This document shows, in pieces, positions 24,348 to 31,117 of a DNA stretch of 31,645 bases; positions within the stretch are counted from its first letter, which is position 1; each line of letters begins with the position of its first letter. The DNA lies in IMG/VR virus record IMGVR_UViG_3300036846_000903, positions 1 to 31,645 of that record. The stretch is one strand, 5' to 3'. Made by a program: the position numbers and the translations under genes. This stretch comes from a virus. The notes beneath the pieces were generated by a model, which saw only the letters and a list, made by a program, of their open reading frames with translations, searched no databases and had not been told where the DNA came from.

Positions 24348-24988
24348 GGCGGGGCTCCTACAGAACCATGCGCAGGGGAAAGGAACGAACACCGTCGATG
24401 CTCGGCGCGCGCTGTTCGGCGAGCTCGTGGTCGAACTGGCTGCAGTCCGCGTCCTTCTTCACGGCGATGCGCGTGACGAGACAGAAGACCTCGACGCCGC
24501 CCTCGCTCACGCCTTCCCACACGCGTGCCGGCACGCCGTTGACTTCCACGACGCGCTCGGTGCTCTCGATGGTGATCTTCATGGCCGAGTCTTCCTTCCA
24601 GGAGGATCGGGAGATCCTTCGCCTCGGCGGGCAGGCCGGCGTCGCGCCGGTGCGCATGCGGACGCGTCAGAAAGGGGCATGCGCACGCCGCATAGCGGGC
24701 GCAGTCCCGGTGCGAGGGCGGCTCGGGCGCCGTGCGCGTGATGCAGGCCAGCGGCCCCACGACGAAGGTCTTCCAGGCGCCGAGCGGCTCGCCGCACACC
24801 CAGCAGCGGTGCTCGCGCACGGCACGGGCGTACTTGTCGCCATCGATGGCGCGGTGGTCGGGTGCGCCGTCGACCCAGCCGACGAACCAGGGCACCGGGT
24901 AGCCGCGGCGGTCGAGGGGCAGGCGCGCCAGGCGCGCGGGCAGGGGCGGCAGCTCGGGCCGCAGGGGACGGGGCAGGGTGGCGTTCAT
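24311..24988 (-). CDS. Conserved phage early protein, C-terminal frame uncertain
   Basis: The clearly coding part is the first 130 or so residues from ATG 24988: LDRRGYPVPWFVGWVDGAPDHR, HRCWVCGEPLGAWKTFVVGP and SHRDCARYAACACPFLTRP. The paired cysteines (CWVC, DCARYAACAC) suggest a metal site. I recognise the pattern as a phage early family but know no function. After about residue 135 the composition becomes Arg-rich and overlaps the whole of the next gene (24358-24582), which looks genuinely coding. In another frame the sequence from about 24616 gives PDPPGRKTRP and a stop at 24579 in an ATGA overlap with that gene. A 1-base shift near 24610-24645 would restore this tidy ending. Confidence 0.6.
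   Translation of the reverse strand: MNATLPRPLRPELPPLPARLARLPLDRRGYPVPWFVGWVDGAPDHRAIDGDKYARAVREHRCWVCGEPLGAWKTFVVGPLACITRTAPEPPSHRDCARYAACACPFLTRPHAHRRDAGLPAEAKDLPILLEGRLGHEDHHREHRARRGSQRRAGTRVGRRERGRRRGLLSRHAHRREEGRGLQPVRPRARRTARAEHRRCSFLSPAHGSVGAPPCPSPSPPMIPS
24358..24582 (-). CDS. Conserved small phage early protein
   Basis: A 74-residue protein, MKITIESTERVVEVNGVPARVWEG onward, with a strand-rich middle (GGVEVFCLVTRIAVKKDAD) and an ending SFPLRMVL. The pattern (I/V-E-x-T-x3-V-x-V-N-G-x-P-A-R-x-W-E-G ... PLRM-x-L) is one I associate with a recurrent phage early-gene family without known function. ATG 24582 has GGAAGG upstream and forms an ATGA overlap with a stop in the frame of the upstream gene's expected end. 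Confidence 0.7.
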   Translation of the reverse strand: MKITIESTERVVEVNGVPARVWEGVSEGGVEVFCLVTRIAVKKDADCSQFDHELAEQRAPSIDGVRSFPLRMVL

Positions 24989-25281
24989 GGAGTCATCCCG
25001 TGGTCGGGGCGCTCGTGCTCGGGCCCGGTGCGCGGCTCGCCGAATTCGACGCCCGCATCGGGCCCGAGGGCGTCTTCGATGATCGCGCGGGCGCACAGCG
25101 AGGCCAGGCCCTTGAACGCGTCGAACACGCCGGGCAAATGCGCGACCGGCTTGGCGAGCGTGAGCATCGGGATCGCCCCGTCCATGGTGTCCGGGCGCGC
25201 GAGCACCGCGTGCAGGACGTCGCCCTCGTCGCGGATGGCGACGCGGCCGACCGCGGGCAATCTCATGGTGTTCGAGTCCAT
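24985..25281 (-). CDS. Conserved phage early protein
   Basis: A 98-residue protein without a named function. It contains GDVLHAVLARPDTMDGAIPMLTLAKPV in adjacent blocks and ends REPRTGPEHE-like (GEPRTGPEHERPDHG). GAGGA lies about 9 bases before ATG 25281; a second ATG five codons later is possible. It overlaps the next gene's start (24988) by ATGA. The place among recombination-type early genes suggests a DNA-related accessory role, but nothing in the sequence proves it. Confidence 0.7.
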   Translation of the reverse strand: MDSNTMRLPAVGRVAIRDEGDVLHAVLARPDTMDGAIPMLTLAKPVAHLPGVFDAFKGLASLCARAIIEDALGPDAGVEFGEPRTGPEHERPDHGMTP

Positions 25282-25292
25282 CGGCTCATTCC

Positions 25293-25511
25293 TCAGTGGG
25301 CTTTGTCGAGATCACCCAAGGTCAACGTCTCGCGCTTTGCGGCCAGCACCTCGAGCGCGGCCTGGTCGCGCACCACGACCAGCAATATCGCCGTCGTCGT
25401 CGAGCCCTCGGGAAGTGGGATGGCGGCGACCTCGCCCACGCGCAGCCGGTCGATCTCCGCGAGCGTCCACGCCGAGAGCAGGAACCCGTCGACCATTTCC
25501 ATCATCAGCAT
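25293..25511 (-). CDS. Hypothetical early protein
   Basis: A 72-residue protein, MLMMEMVDGFLLSAWTLAEIDRL onward, with a possible strand-helix pattern (TTTAILLVVVRDQAALEVLAAKR). No family is recognised. Its start shares a base with the stop of the large early gene 25511-26629, so it is probably co-translated with it. Confidence 0.65.
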   Translation of the reverse strand: MLMMEMVDGFLLSAWTLAEIDRLRVGEVAAIPLPEGSTTTAILLVVVRDQAALEVLAAKRETLTLGDLDKAH

Positions 25512-26629
25512 CAGGGTTCCCCCGGGTGGAACTTCGCCTGCCAGGCGGCCGACAGCGCGTCGAGCGCCGCGGCGCCCAGGCCCGCCGTGCGCGCCTCATC
25601 GAGCACGAGGGCGGCGAGCTCGGAGTCCGTCGCGCGCTCGATCTCGATCTGGTAGTCCGCGAGCGATCGAGGCTCGGGCGCCGAACCGGCCGCGGCGGGG
25701 CCTGGCGGCGTCGTGACTGCGTTTTCCGCGCCGGACTGGGACGCGGGTGGCTCCGAAGCCTTCGCGGCGCGTTTGCGAGGAGCCTTGGGTTCGTCGACGG
25801 CCGGCTGTGCTTTAGTCGCACCGCTGTGCTCAGGCAGCACAGGCGCGGGCTCGAACCAGTCCGAGACGACCGAGATGCCGTCACGCAGGCTCGCGTACAC
25901 CCGGCGCAAGCCCACGACCTGCGCGGGCTGGATCGCGTCGAGCCGGCGCTGGATGCGCGCCTCGATTTGCTCGCGCGTCACGCCGAACTGCGCGAAACCC
26001 TTGAGCATTTTCTTCATGCCCTCGGGCGAGACGTCGGCTTTCGCCGTCAGCGTCTTCTCGCACTCGGCGAGCGCCGTGTCGATGATGTAGCGCGGAATGA
26101 TCGCTTCGAGGCACGAGCGCTTGCGGCGCTGGCCGGCGTTCGCGACGAGCTCGTAGATGTCGCGCTCGTCGGTCACCGCATACCCGCCGCGCTTCGTGTC
26201 GCGCCAGTGGCGCACCGGGAACTGGCGTTCTTCGTACGACGTCGCCTCGAGGTCCCAGGCGAAGGCGACGCACTCGCTCCAGCCGTCGTGGCGGAAGACT
26301 TCCTTGATGCCCGAGGCCATGTTGCCCCAGCTGCGCGCGACCGCTTCGACCAGGCGGATGGAGGCGCCGCGGATGTCCGAGCCGCTCCTCGCATACTGGT
26401 ATGCGGCATCCTCGGCCAGGCCGACGTGCTGGCAGTCCCGCAGGATGGCGTCGAGCGCAGCCACCGCGTTGCGCGGGTTCGCGCGCGCGACCAGCGTGCG
26501 CGCCTGGATCTCGGCGACGGCGCGCTGGGTTTCGACCTGGAGAAGCGCGCCACCAGCGGCGGGCGCGGTGACGACACGCGGCGGCGCCTCGAGGATCTCG
26601 CCCGTCGTGGCGTCGATGCTTTTCGCCAT
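25511..26629 (-). CDS. Phage early protein, possible recombination/ssDNA-annealing factor
   Basis: A 372-residue protein, first gene of the leftward early operon. Residues 40-245 form the conserved part: NAVAALDAILRDCQHVGLAEDAAY, SGSDIRGASIRLVEAVARSWGNM, GWSECVAFAWDLEATSYEERQF and RSCLEAIIPRYIIDTALAECEKTL in separate blocks. The G-x-S-I-R-L-x-E-x-x-A-R-x-W-G-N block is frequent in a phage early family that I suspect serves recombination, but it is not a clear RecT, Erf or Red-beta match. Residues 280-340 are a basic, disordered linker (APRKRAAKA), then an acidic helical tail. ATG 26629 is supported by GGAAGCGAGG just upstream; longer starts lack coding signal. Confidence 0.72.
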   Translation of the reverse strand: MAKSIDATTGEILEAPPRVVTAPAAGGALLQVETQRAVAEIQARTLVARANPRNAVAALDAILRDCQHVGLAEDAAYQYARSGSDIRGASIRLVEAVARSWGNMASGIKEVFRHDGWSECVAFAWDLEATSYEERQFPVRHWRDTKRGGYAVTDERDIYELVANAGQRRKRSCLEAIIPRYIIDTALAECEKTLTAKADVSPEGMKKMLKGFAQFGVTREQIEARIQRRLDAIQPAQVVGLRRVYASLRDGISVVSDWFEPAPVLPEHSGATKAQPAVDEPKAPRKRAAKASEPPASQSGAENAVTTPPGPAAAGSAPEPRSLADYQIEIERATDSELAALVLDEARTAGLGAAALDALSAAWQAKFHPGEP

Positions 26630-26684
26630 GTTTCGCCTCGCTTCCTTTCGTGCGCCTTGTCGGGACTGGCAGGGCGGGGCGAAA

Positions 26685-26714
26685 AGTATAGGTACGCTTT
26701 CCTGATGCCGGCAA
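26685..26714 (-). promoter_or_regulatory. Candidate promoter of the leftward early operon
   Basis: On the minus strand, TTGCCG (26714-26709) and TATACT (26690-26685) are separated by 18 bases, giving four and five of six consensus matches. It points to the gene starting at 26629, about 50 bases downstream. The 26630-26816 spacer is free of supported genes. Confidence 0.5.
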
Positions 26715-26816
26715 GAGCGGGGCAGGAATGCTATACAAGCGGGTGGGAATTGCACTGCCGTGTGCGTAAGGCCGTACCCGCGGCGGCGGGCCGAGTCAAC
26801 CGTGCGTCAACTTTTT

Positions 26817-27167
26817 TCAGGACGCGGAGGCCGCGGGGTTCGCGTTTCGGATGTCGGCCAGCGCCTGGAGTATGCCGCGCAGCCCTGCCTGGACGGCGAG
26901 CAACTCCTGCGGGGTGAGCGCGAAGACGGCCTCGCGCTGCACGAGGGGAAAGGGCCAAGCCACGGGCGGACCGATCTCCGGCAGCGGGTAGCCGGTCAGG
27001 CGCTTAATTCGCACGAGCTGGCGAAACGACGGGTCGTGGTTGCCACCTTCCCAGTGCGAGACGTTGGCCTTCGTGACGCCCATTTCGTCGGCCAGCTGCG
27101 ACTGCGTCCAGTGCACGTACTTGCGCGCCGCGCGCACCCATTGGCCGATCGAATCCACATCCCCCAT
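26817..27167 (-). CDS. XRE-family phage repressor (CI-like), no peptidase domain
   Basis: A 116-residue regulator. Residues 8-60 are a canonical XRE helix-turn-helix (WTQSQLADEMGVTKANVSHWEGG, in two pieces, then PSFRQLVRIKRLTGYPLPE). Residues 80-116 form one helical segment (ALTPQELLAVQAGLRGILQAL) that may dimerise. There is no LexA/S24 autocleavage domain, so induction cannot follow the lambda CI route. It diverges from a Cro-like gene across an 87-bp region with a palindromic operator, which is the layout of an immunity switch. ATG 27167 lies in CCCCATGGGG. Confidence 0.83.
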   Translation of the reverse strand: MGDVDSIGQWVRAARKYVHWTQSQLADEMGVTKANVSHWEGGNHDPSFRQLVRIKRLTGYPLPEIGPPVAWPFPLVQREAVFALTPQELLAVQAGLRGILQALADIRNANPAASAS

Positions 27168-27207
27168 GGGGCGGAAGGATAGCTGGGCTAACCACTACAG
27201 TTGTCGC

Positions 27208-27221
27208 ATGTTTCGAGACAT
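27208..27221. promoter_or_regulatory. Palindromic operator between repressor and Cro-like gene
   Basis: ATGTTTCGAGACAT is symmetric at 12 of 14 positions (ATGT-TCGA-ACAT). It lies in the 27168-27254 divergent region and overlaps the proposed -35 of the rightward promoter. A looser pair, GGTATAG and ACTATCC, lies at about 27226-27243 and may be a second site. Confidence 0.55.
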
Positions 27222-27244
27222 ACGGGGTATAGCGGGACTATCCT
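27215..27244 (+). promoter_or_regulatory. Possible rightward early promoter
   Basis: GAGACA (27215-27220), an 18-base spacer and TATCCT (27239-27244) fit a moderate sigma-70 promoter. Transcription would begin near 27251, only a few bases before ATG 27255, so the message could be almost leaderless, in keeping with the absence of a Shine-Dalgarno there. Confidence 0.35.
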
Positions 27245-27254
27245 GTCTGTCCTC

Positions 27255-27539
27255 ATGAGCGTCACCCCCGCCGTCGACCGCTCCTCCGCCGCCCTCGACG
27301 CGGTGGTCCGGGTGTTCGGCTCGCAGCGGGCGCTGGCGGAGGCACTCGGCATTACCCGCGGCAGCGTCACGCAGTGGAGGCAGCGCATCCCGCTCGATCG
27401 CTGCCTCGAAATCGAGAACGCGACGCGGCGCCTGGCCGCCGAGCGCGAGGACGCCTCGCTGATCGTGACGTGCAAAGACATGCGGCCCGACGTGCAATGG
27501 CCTCCGAGCCTGCTCGAGACGACTGCTGAGCACGGCTGA
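27255..27539 (+). CDS. Cro/YdaS-like DNA-binding protein
   Basis: A 94-residue regulator whose residues 14-50 form a Cro/YdaS-type helix-turn-helix: VVRVFGSQRALAEALGITRG, then SVTQWRQRIPLDRCLEIE. The Q-x-A-L-A-x-A-L-G-I-x-x-x-x-V-x-x-W core is typical. It diverges from the repressor and starts the rightward early operon, as expected of Cro. A TTG start at 27201 would place coding sequence across the operator and is unlikely. Confidence 0.82.
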   Translation: MSVTPAVDRSSAALDAVVRVFGSQRALAEALGITRGSVTQWRQRIPLDRCLEIENATRRLAAEREDASLIVTCKDMRPDVQWPPSLLETTAEHG

Positions 27540-27559
27540 CGCGAAGGGGGTTCCAGCAC

Positions 27560-28438
27560 ATGACCGGCGGCATCGACTGGTTTCGCTGGCATCACGGCAC
27601 CGTGACGGATCAGAAATTTGTGCTCGTGGCCAGACGTGCGGGCGCGACGGTCGCCGAGGTCATCGCGGTGTGGGCTTGCCTGCTCGAGGCGGCCTCCATG
27701 AACGAGGAATTGCGTGGCGCGCTAGGAGGCGCGCCGGACTTCGAGGCGATGGACTGCGCCTTGGGGTTGGCCGACGGTCGCACTGCCGCAATCTTCGACG
27801 CCATGCAGTCCCGCGGCCTGGTCGACGGGTTCATGCAAGTGGCGGCTTGGCCGAAGCGCCAGCCCGAGCGTGAGCGCGAAGGCGATCACAGCACGGAACG
27901 TGTGAGGGCGTTCCGTCAGCGGAAACGCCATGAAACGCCGCGAAACGCCATGGAACGCCAGGAAACACCTAGAGAAGAGGAGAGTAGAGAAGAGAATACA
28001 AATACCCCAAGCACTGGCGTGCTTGGTTGTGCTCGTCCTGCGGACGATCTCCCGCAGCTGACGCTTGTCGAGCAGGATCGAAAGCCGGCAAAGCGCAAAA
28101 CAGTCCCCGCCTGTCCGCACCAGGCCATCCTGGCGCTCTGGGCCGAGGTGCTGCCCGCGCTGCCGCAGCACGACGCCGAGCAGTGGCGGGGCACGCGCGC
28201 CGAACACCTGCGCGCGCGCTGGCGCGAGGCCGCCGCGTCCGGCCACTGGCATAGCGAGCAAGAGGGGCTCGCCTACTTCCGGCGCCTGTTCACCTGGGTG
28301 GGCGAGTCGCGCTTTCTCACCGGCCGGGAACACGCGCCCGGCCGGCGCCCCTTCTTCGCCGAGCTCGCCTGGGTCATCGCGCCGGACAACTTCGCGAAGG
28401 TCGTCGAAGGCAAGTACCACGACGATGTCGCCGCATGA
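27560..28438 (+). CDS. Replication initiator-like protein containing the origin
   Basis: A 292-residue early protein; AGGGGG precedes ATG 27560. Residues 1-105 resemble a winged-helix DNA-binding domain of phage replication proteins (IDWFRWHHGTVTDQKFVLVA, VIAVWACLLEAAS, and GLVDGFMQVAAWPKRQ). Residues 106-175 are charged and disordered and are encoded by iterons and an A/G-rich stretch. Residues 185-285 are a helical C-terminal domain (HQAILALWAEVLPALPQHD, WRGTRAEHLRARWREA, LFTWVGESRFLTGR) similar in layout to lambda O-type or DnaT-like proteins that hand DNA to a helicase loader. No separate helicase or loader is recognised nearby, so the host helicase is probably recruited. Confidence 0.78.
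   Translation: MTGGIDWFRWHHGTVTDQKFVLVARRAGATVAEVIAVWACLLEAASMNEELRGALGGAPDFEAMDCALGLADGRTAAIFDAMQSRGLVDGFMQVAAWPKRQPEREREGDHSTERVRAFRQRKRHETPRNAMERQETPREEESREENTNTPSTGVLGCARPADDLPQLTLVEQDRKPAKRKTVPACPHQAILALWAEVLPALPQHDAEQWRGTRAEHLRARWREAAASGHWHSEQEGLAYFRRLFTWVGESRFLTGREHAPGRRPFFAELAWVIAPDNFAKVVEGKYHDDVAA
27907..28005 (+). other. ori: Replication origin: five 10-bp iterons plus A/G-rich unwinding region
   Basis: Five head-to-tail 10-base units fill 27921-27970 exactly: GGAAACGCCA, TGAAACGCCG, CGAAACGCCA, TGGAACGCCA and GGAAACACCT. An inverted unit (GGCGTTCC) lies at 27907-27914. They are followed by about 35 bases of A/G- and A/T-rich DNA (27971-28005) within a very GC-rich genome. Iterons inside an initiator gene next to an easily melted stretch are the lambda ori design. 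Confidence 0.8.
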
Positions 28439-28998
28439 GACCGAAATTCGATGCGCACCACGACCGCGCCGTCGCCGACGACGCGGGCCTCGAGTTCGCG
28501 CTGCGCTGTCGTGCGCACGGCTGCCCCTGCGCCTGGTCGGTTGACTTCGGGGCGGCCCGCAAGCTCTGCAGCGCGCACGCGCACGCCGCCGAGACGCCCG
28601 GGCAGTGGCGGTCCATCACCGAGCGACTGCTCGTCGACGAGGCCGAGCGGGCGCGTTCCGGGTCGCCCCCGGCACCGATGCACCACCGTCCGGCCGACCG
28701 CGCCGCGGCGCTGGCGGCGCTGGCCGAGATCCGCGCCGGGCGCCTCTTCAAGCGCGCGCCGGGCAAGGCCTGGGCGTACAGGCTCATGGAGGCGGAGCAC
28801 GCCGGGCGGTCGCTGTCGTCGTTCCAGCGCCAGGCCTGGCGGGAAGCCCTCGGCGACGCCACGCTCGGCTCGGCGGCCGCGCACGCCATCCTCGACCAGG
28901 CCGCGGTGGGCGTACCGGTGGCGGCCGACGTCATCGCCGAGGCGCTCGAGACGACTGGCGATATCCCCGCCTGCGACGAGACCGAACTGCCTTTCTAG
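28435..28998 (+). CDS. Hypothetical protein with N-terminal cysteine/histidine cluster
   Basis: A 187-residue protein overlapped with the initiator gene by ATGA. Near the start, CRAHGCPCAW and KLCSAHAHAAE form a cysteine/histidine cluster that could bind zinc. A helical C-terminal part follows (FKRAPGKAWAYRLMEAEHAG, SFQRQAWREALGD). Placement directly after the initiator suggests a replication accessory function, but no helicase or loader motif (no Walker A) is present. Confidence 0.68.
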   Translation: MRPKFDAHHDRAVADDAGLEFALRCRAHGCPCAWSVDFGAARKLCSAHAHAAETPGQWRSITERLLVDEAERARSGSPPAPMHHRPADRAAALAALAEIRAGRLFKRAPGKAWAYRLMEAEHAGRSLSSFQRQAWREALGDATLGSAAAHAILDQAAVGVPVAADVIAEALETTGDIPACDETELPF

Positions 28999-29011
28999 AG
29001 ATTTCCGAACC

Positions 29012-29278
29012 ATGCGCACCCTATGCGAGCACTTCGACCAGTACCTGCAGGACAACTGGATCGGCACGAGCCACAAGCCCATGAGCGCGCCGGCCGTCGT
29101 CGCCGCCCAGGCGCGCGACGAGCGTGCGTTCTACGCCGGGGCCTGGGTCGTGCTCAATGTGCTGTACGAGGCGGCCACCGACGCGAGCGACGAAGACGCC
29201 GCCGAGCGTTTCCGCAAGCTGCGCGAGGAGTGCGTCGCCTTCCAGGAGCGCGCGCGGGCGCGGGTGATGGCGTCATGA
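29012..29278 (+). CDS. Hypothetical small early protein
   Basis: An 88-residue helical protein, MRTLCEHFDQYLQDNWIG onward, acidic in the middle (ATDASDEDAAERFRKLREEC). No family is recognised. ATG 29012 lies 13 bases after the previous stop and its own stop overlaps the next start by ATGA, beginning a chain of four coupled small genes. Confidence 0.65.
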   Translation: MRTLCEHFDQYLQDNWIGTSHKPMSAPAVVAAQARDERAFYAGAWVVLNVLYEAATDASDEDAAERFRKLREECVAFQERARARVMAS

Positions 29279-29466
29279 CCTACACCGACGACGACCTCGA
29301 GCAGCGCGCGCGCGAGCTCTGGCCCGAGAGCCCGGAGCTGCAGCGCCAGTGGCAGCGCGCCATGCGCCTGGTGCGCACGACCGCGCATGGCTGGCTGCTC
29401 GAGGTGCCGCGCCCGCGCCCGTGGCGCTCCCGCGTCGACGCGCCGCGGCAGGAGCGGCAGCCATGA
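29275..29466 (+). CDS. Hypothetical small early protein
   Basis: A 63-residue protein, MTYTDDDLEQRARELWPES onward, with an Arg/Pro-rich end (PRPRPWRSRVDAPRQ). The opening resembles small phage proteins that precede lysis or packaging genes, but I cannot assign it. It is coupled by ATGA on both sides. Confidence 0.6.
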   Translation: MTYTDDDLEQRARELWPESPELQRQWQRAMRLVRTTAHGWLLEVPRPRPWRSRVDAPRQERQP

Positions 29467-29672
29467 ACGAGCCCGGCACGGTGACGCTCATCGACGGGAC
29501 GCAGGTGCGCTCGGACTCCGAGGCCTGGCGCCACGAGTGCGAGGCGCGCCGCACGTTGACGCTGCCCGCGGATTACCGGCACATCTACCTGGCCGAGGTC
29601 GCGCGCCGTCGCGGCGACGCCGCTGCCGATGCTTTGCGCGAGACGATGATTCGACTCAGGAGTCGGTCATGA
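29463..29672 (+). CDS. Hypothetical small early protein
   Basis: A 69-residue protein: MNEPGTVTLIDGTQVRSDSEAWRHECEARR in two blocks, then LPADYRHIYLAEVARRRGDAAADALRETM. The TLIDGTxVxxxSEAWRHECEAR pattern is one I have seen in phage early genes without known function. It is coupled by ATGA on both sides. Confidence 0.65.
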   Translation: MNEPGTVTLIDGTQVRSDSEAWRHECEARRTLTLPADYRHIYLAEVARRRGDAAADALRETMIRLRSRS

Positions 29673-29875
29673 GCCGTTCCGTCCGCGACTATCGCTTGAG
29701 CGACCAGGCGCTCATCGAGGTGGCGACGCAACGTGGCCAGGAGGTCGAGCGCCTGCGCCTCGAGGTGGCCGGCCTGCAGCGCGAGTTGCTCGAGGCGCAG
29801 CTGCGCGTGCGCGAACTCGAGGCCGAACTCGCCACGCTTGGCACGACTCCCGCGAGCCTGCCGTCGGCGGGCTGA
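29669..29875 (+). CDS. Small coiled-coil protein
   Basis: A 68-residue protein whose middle is a continuous leucine-heptad coiled coil (VERLRLEVAGLQRELLEAQ and LRVRELEAEL). It is likely a dimer or a partner-binding peptide; function unknown. AGGAG precedes ATG 29669. It is the last gene of the coupled chain and is followed by a tandem repeat and the GH5-like gene. Confidence 0.62.
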   Translation: MSRSVRDYRLSDQALIEVATQRGQEVERLRLEVAGLQRELLEAQLRVRELEAELATLGTTPASLPSAG

Positions 29876-29876
29876 A

Positions 29877-29943
29877 TGTGCAAAACCCGGCAAACGTCAA
29901 CCCGTTTTCTGTGCAAACCCGCTGAATCGTCAACCCCGTCCTC
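29877..29943 (+). repeat. Imperfect tandem repeat before the GH5-like gene
   Basis: Two units of about 33 bases follow each other: both begin TGTGCAAA, continue with CCCG and share CGTCAACCC. They fill the gap between the coiled-coil gene stop and the strong ribosome site at 29946-29953. They could be an operator, an mRNA control element or a recombination scar. Confidence 0.7.
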
Positions 29944-29959
29944 TGAAAGGAGGCGCTCC

Positions 29960-31117
29960 ATGGACGAGACCCCATCCCGCCACGGCTGCCCCGAGCCCAC
30001 GAAGTCGCCCCCGGCGGCGCCCGCACCTGGGCCGATGCCCAAGCCCAACATGGACGATCTGCCGCCGCGCCTGCGCTGCATCGACGGCGAGCTGGTCAAA
30101 CCCAACGGCCAGCCGATCTGGCTGCACGGGGTGAACTTCGGCAACTTCGACGAGGACGACGAGCAGGACTGCGTCCCCATCCACGGCATGGGCGCCAACG
30201 CGCTGCGCGAGGCCTTGCGCTACTGGGGCAAATGGGGAAGCGCTAGCCATCCGAACCCCGACTGCCGGGATATCGACTCGTTCGCGACCTTGAAGCGCGA
30301 GCCGATGCACCTCTGGCTCGGGCGCATCGGCTCGGCCGCGCAAAACGGCCTCTGGTCGATTCCCTTCATCGACTCCAATTGCGGCCAATCGGGCACGAAC
30401 CAGCCCGAGGACATTGCGTATTGCGACCCCTATGGGACGTGGGGCCCGGCCGGGCACAACTTCTACGTCGACCCCGCCATGCGGCGGATATTCGCGTGGA
30501 TCGTGTGGCCGGCCGTCGCCGCGAAGCTGCGCACCATGTCGCGCATTGCGATGCTCGAGCCTCACCCCGAGCCCGCGCATCGCCGCGACGAGTCATGGGC
30601 GCCGCTCGTGGCACAAACGCAGTGGGACTGCATCCAGGGCATTCGCTCGGTCGACCCCGACACCCCCATCCTCGTGGGGCCGCGCGAGGGCTACGACATT
30701 CGGCTGGTGGAGGAATGCCTGCTCGCGCTGCAGGCGCTCGGCCCCCTTGACCCGAACCTCGTCTTCACGGGCAACCTGCTCAACCAGTGGGTCGTCAACC
30801 CGACGCGCTTCGACAAGGGCCTGCAGCACCTTAAAGACCTGCAGGAGAAATATCGCGTGGCGGTGTTCGTGCAGCAGTTGAACCGCAACTCGAGCGAAGA
30901 CCCGGACCTCTCGCTGCTCAAGCGCGCGGTCGCCGCCATGCGCGAGGCGAAGGTCGGCTACACGATCTGGCAGTGGAAGCAGAACACCTCCAACCCGGGG
31001 AACATGGGCCTGCTTTACAAGACCGAGGACGGCTCGGGTTGGGTGGCCAAGCAGGGCGAGATCGACGTCCTGTCGGCCGATTGGAAGCAACCCGGTCCAT
31101 ACGTGAGTGTGACCTGA
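29960..31117 (+). CDS. GH5-like (clan GH-A) TIM-barrel protein, probably catalytically impaired
   Basis: A 385-residue protein with a near-perfect AAAGGAGG site 6 bases before ATG 29960. An ATG at 29876 would add 28 residues encoded by the tandem repeat and lacks such a site. Residues 38-375 follow the GH5 barrel: QPIWLHGVNFGNFD (51-64), NGLWSIPFIDSNCGQ (129-143), RIAMLEPHPEP (195-205) in the place of the NEP acid/base motif with Glu200, GIRSVDPDTPILVGP (227-241) and VGYTIWQWKQN (332-342) as strand 8. At strand 7, where the nucleophile Glu is expected, RVAVFVQQLN (299-308) has glutamines. The N-terminal 35 residues are Pro-rich and there is no signal peptide. It may bind glycans rather than cut them. 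Confidence 0.7.
   Translation: MDETPSRHGCPEPTKSPPAAPAPGPMPKPNMDDLPPRLRCIDGELVKPNGQPIWLHGVNFGNFDEDDEQDCVPIHGMGANALREALRYWGKWGSASHPNPDCRDIDSFATLKREPMHLWLGRIGSAAQNGLWSIPFIDSNCGQSGTNQPEDIAYCDPYGTWGPAGHNFYVDPAMRRIFAWIVWPAVAAKLRTMSRIAMLEPHPEPAHRRDESWAPLVAQTQWDCIQGIRSVDPDTPILVGPREGYDIRLVEECLLALQALGPLDPNLVFTGNLLNQWVVNPTRFDKGLQHLKDLQEKYRVAVFVQQLNRNSSEDPDLSLLKRAVAAMREAKVGYTIWQWKQNTSNPGNMGLLYKTEDGSGWVAKQGEIDVLSADWKQPGPYVSVT

Noticed and set aside
27921-27970. CRISPR-like array
   Set aside because: The units are 10 bp with no spacers; they are head-to-tail iterons inside a gene.
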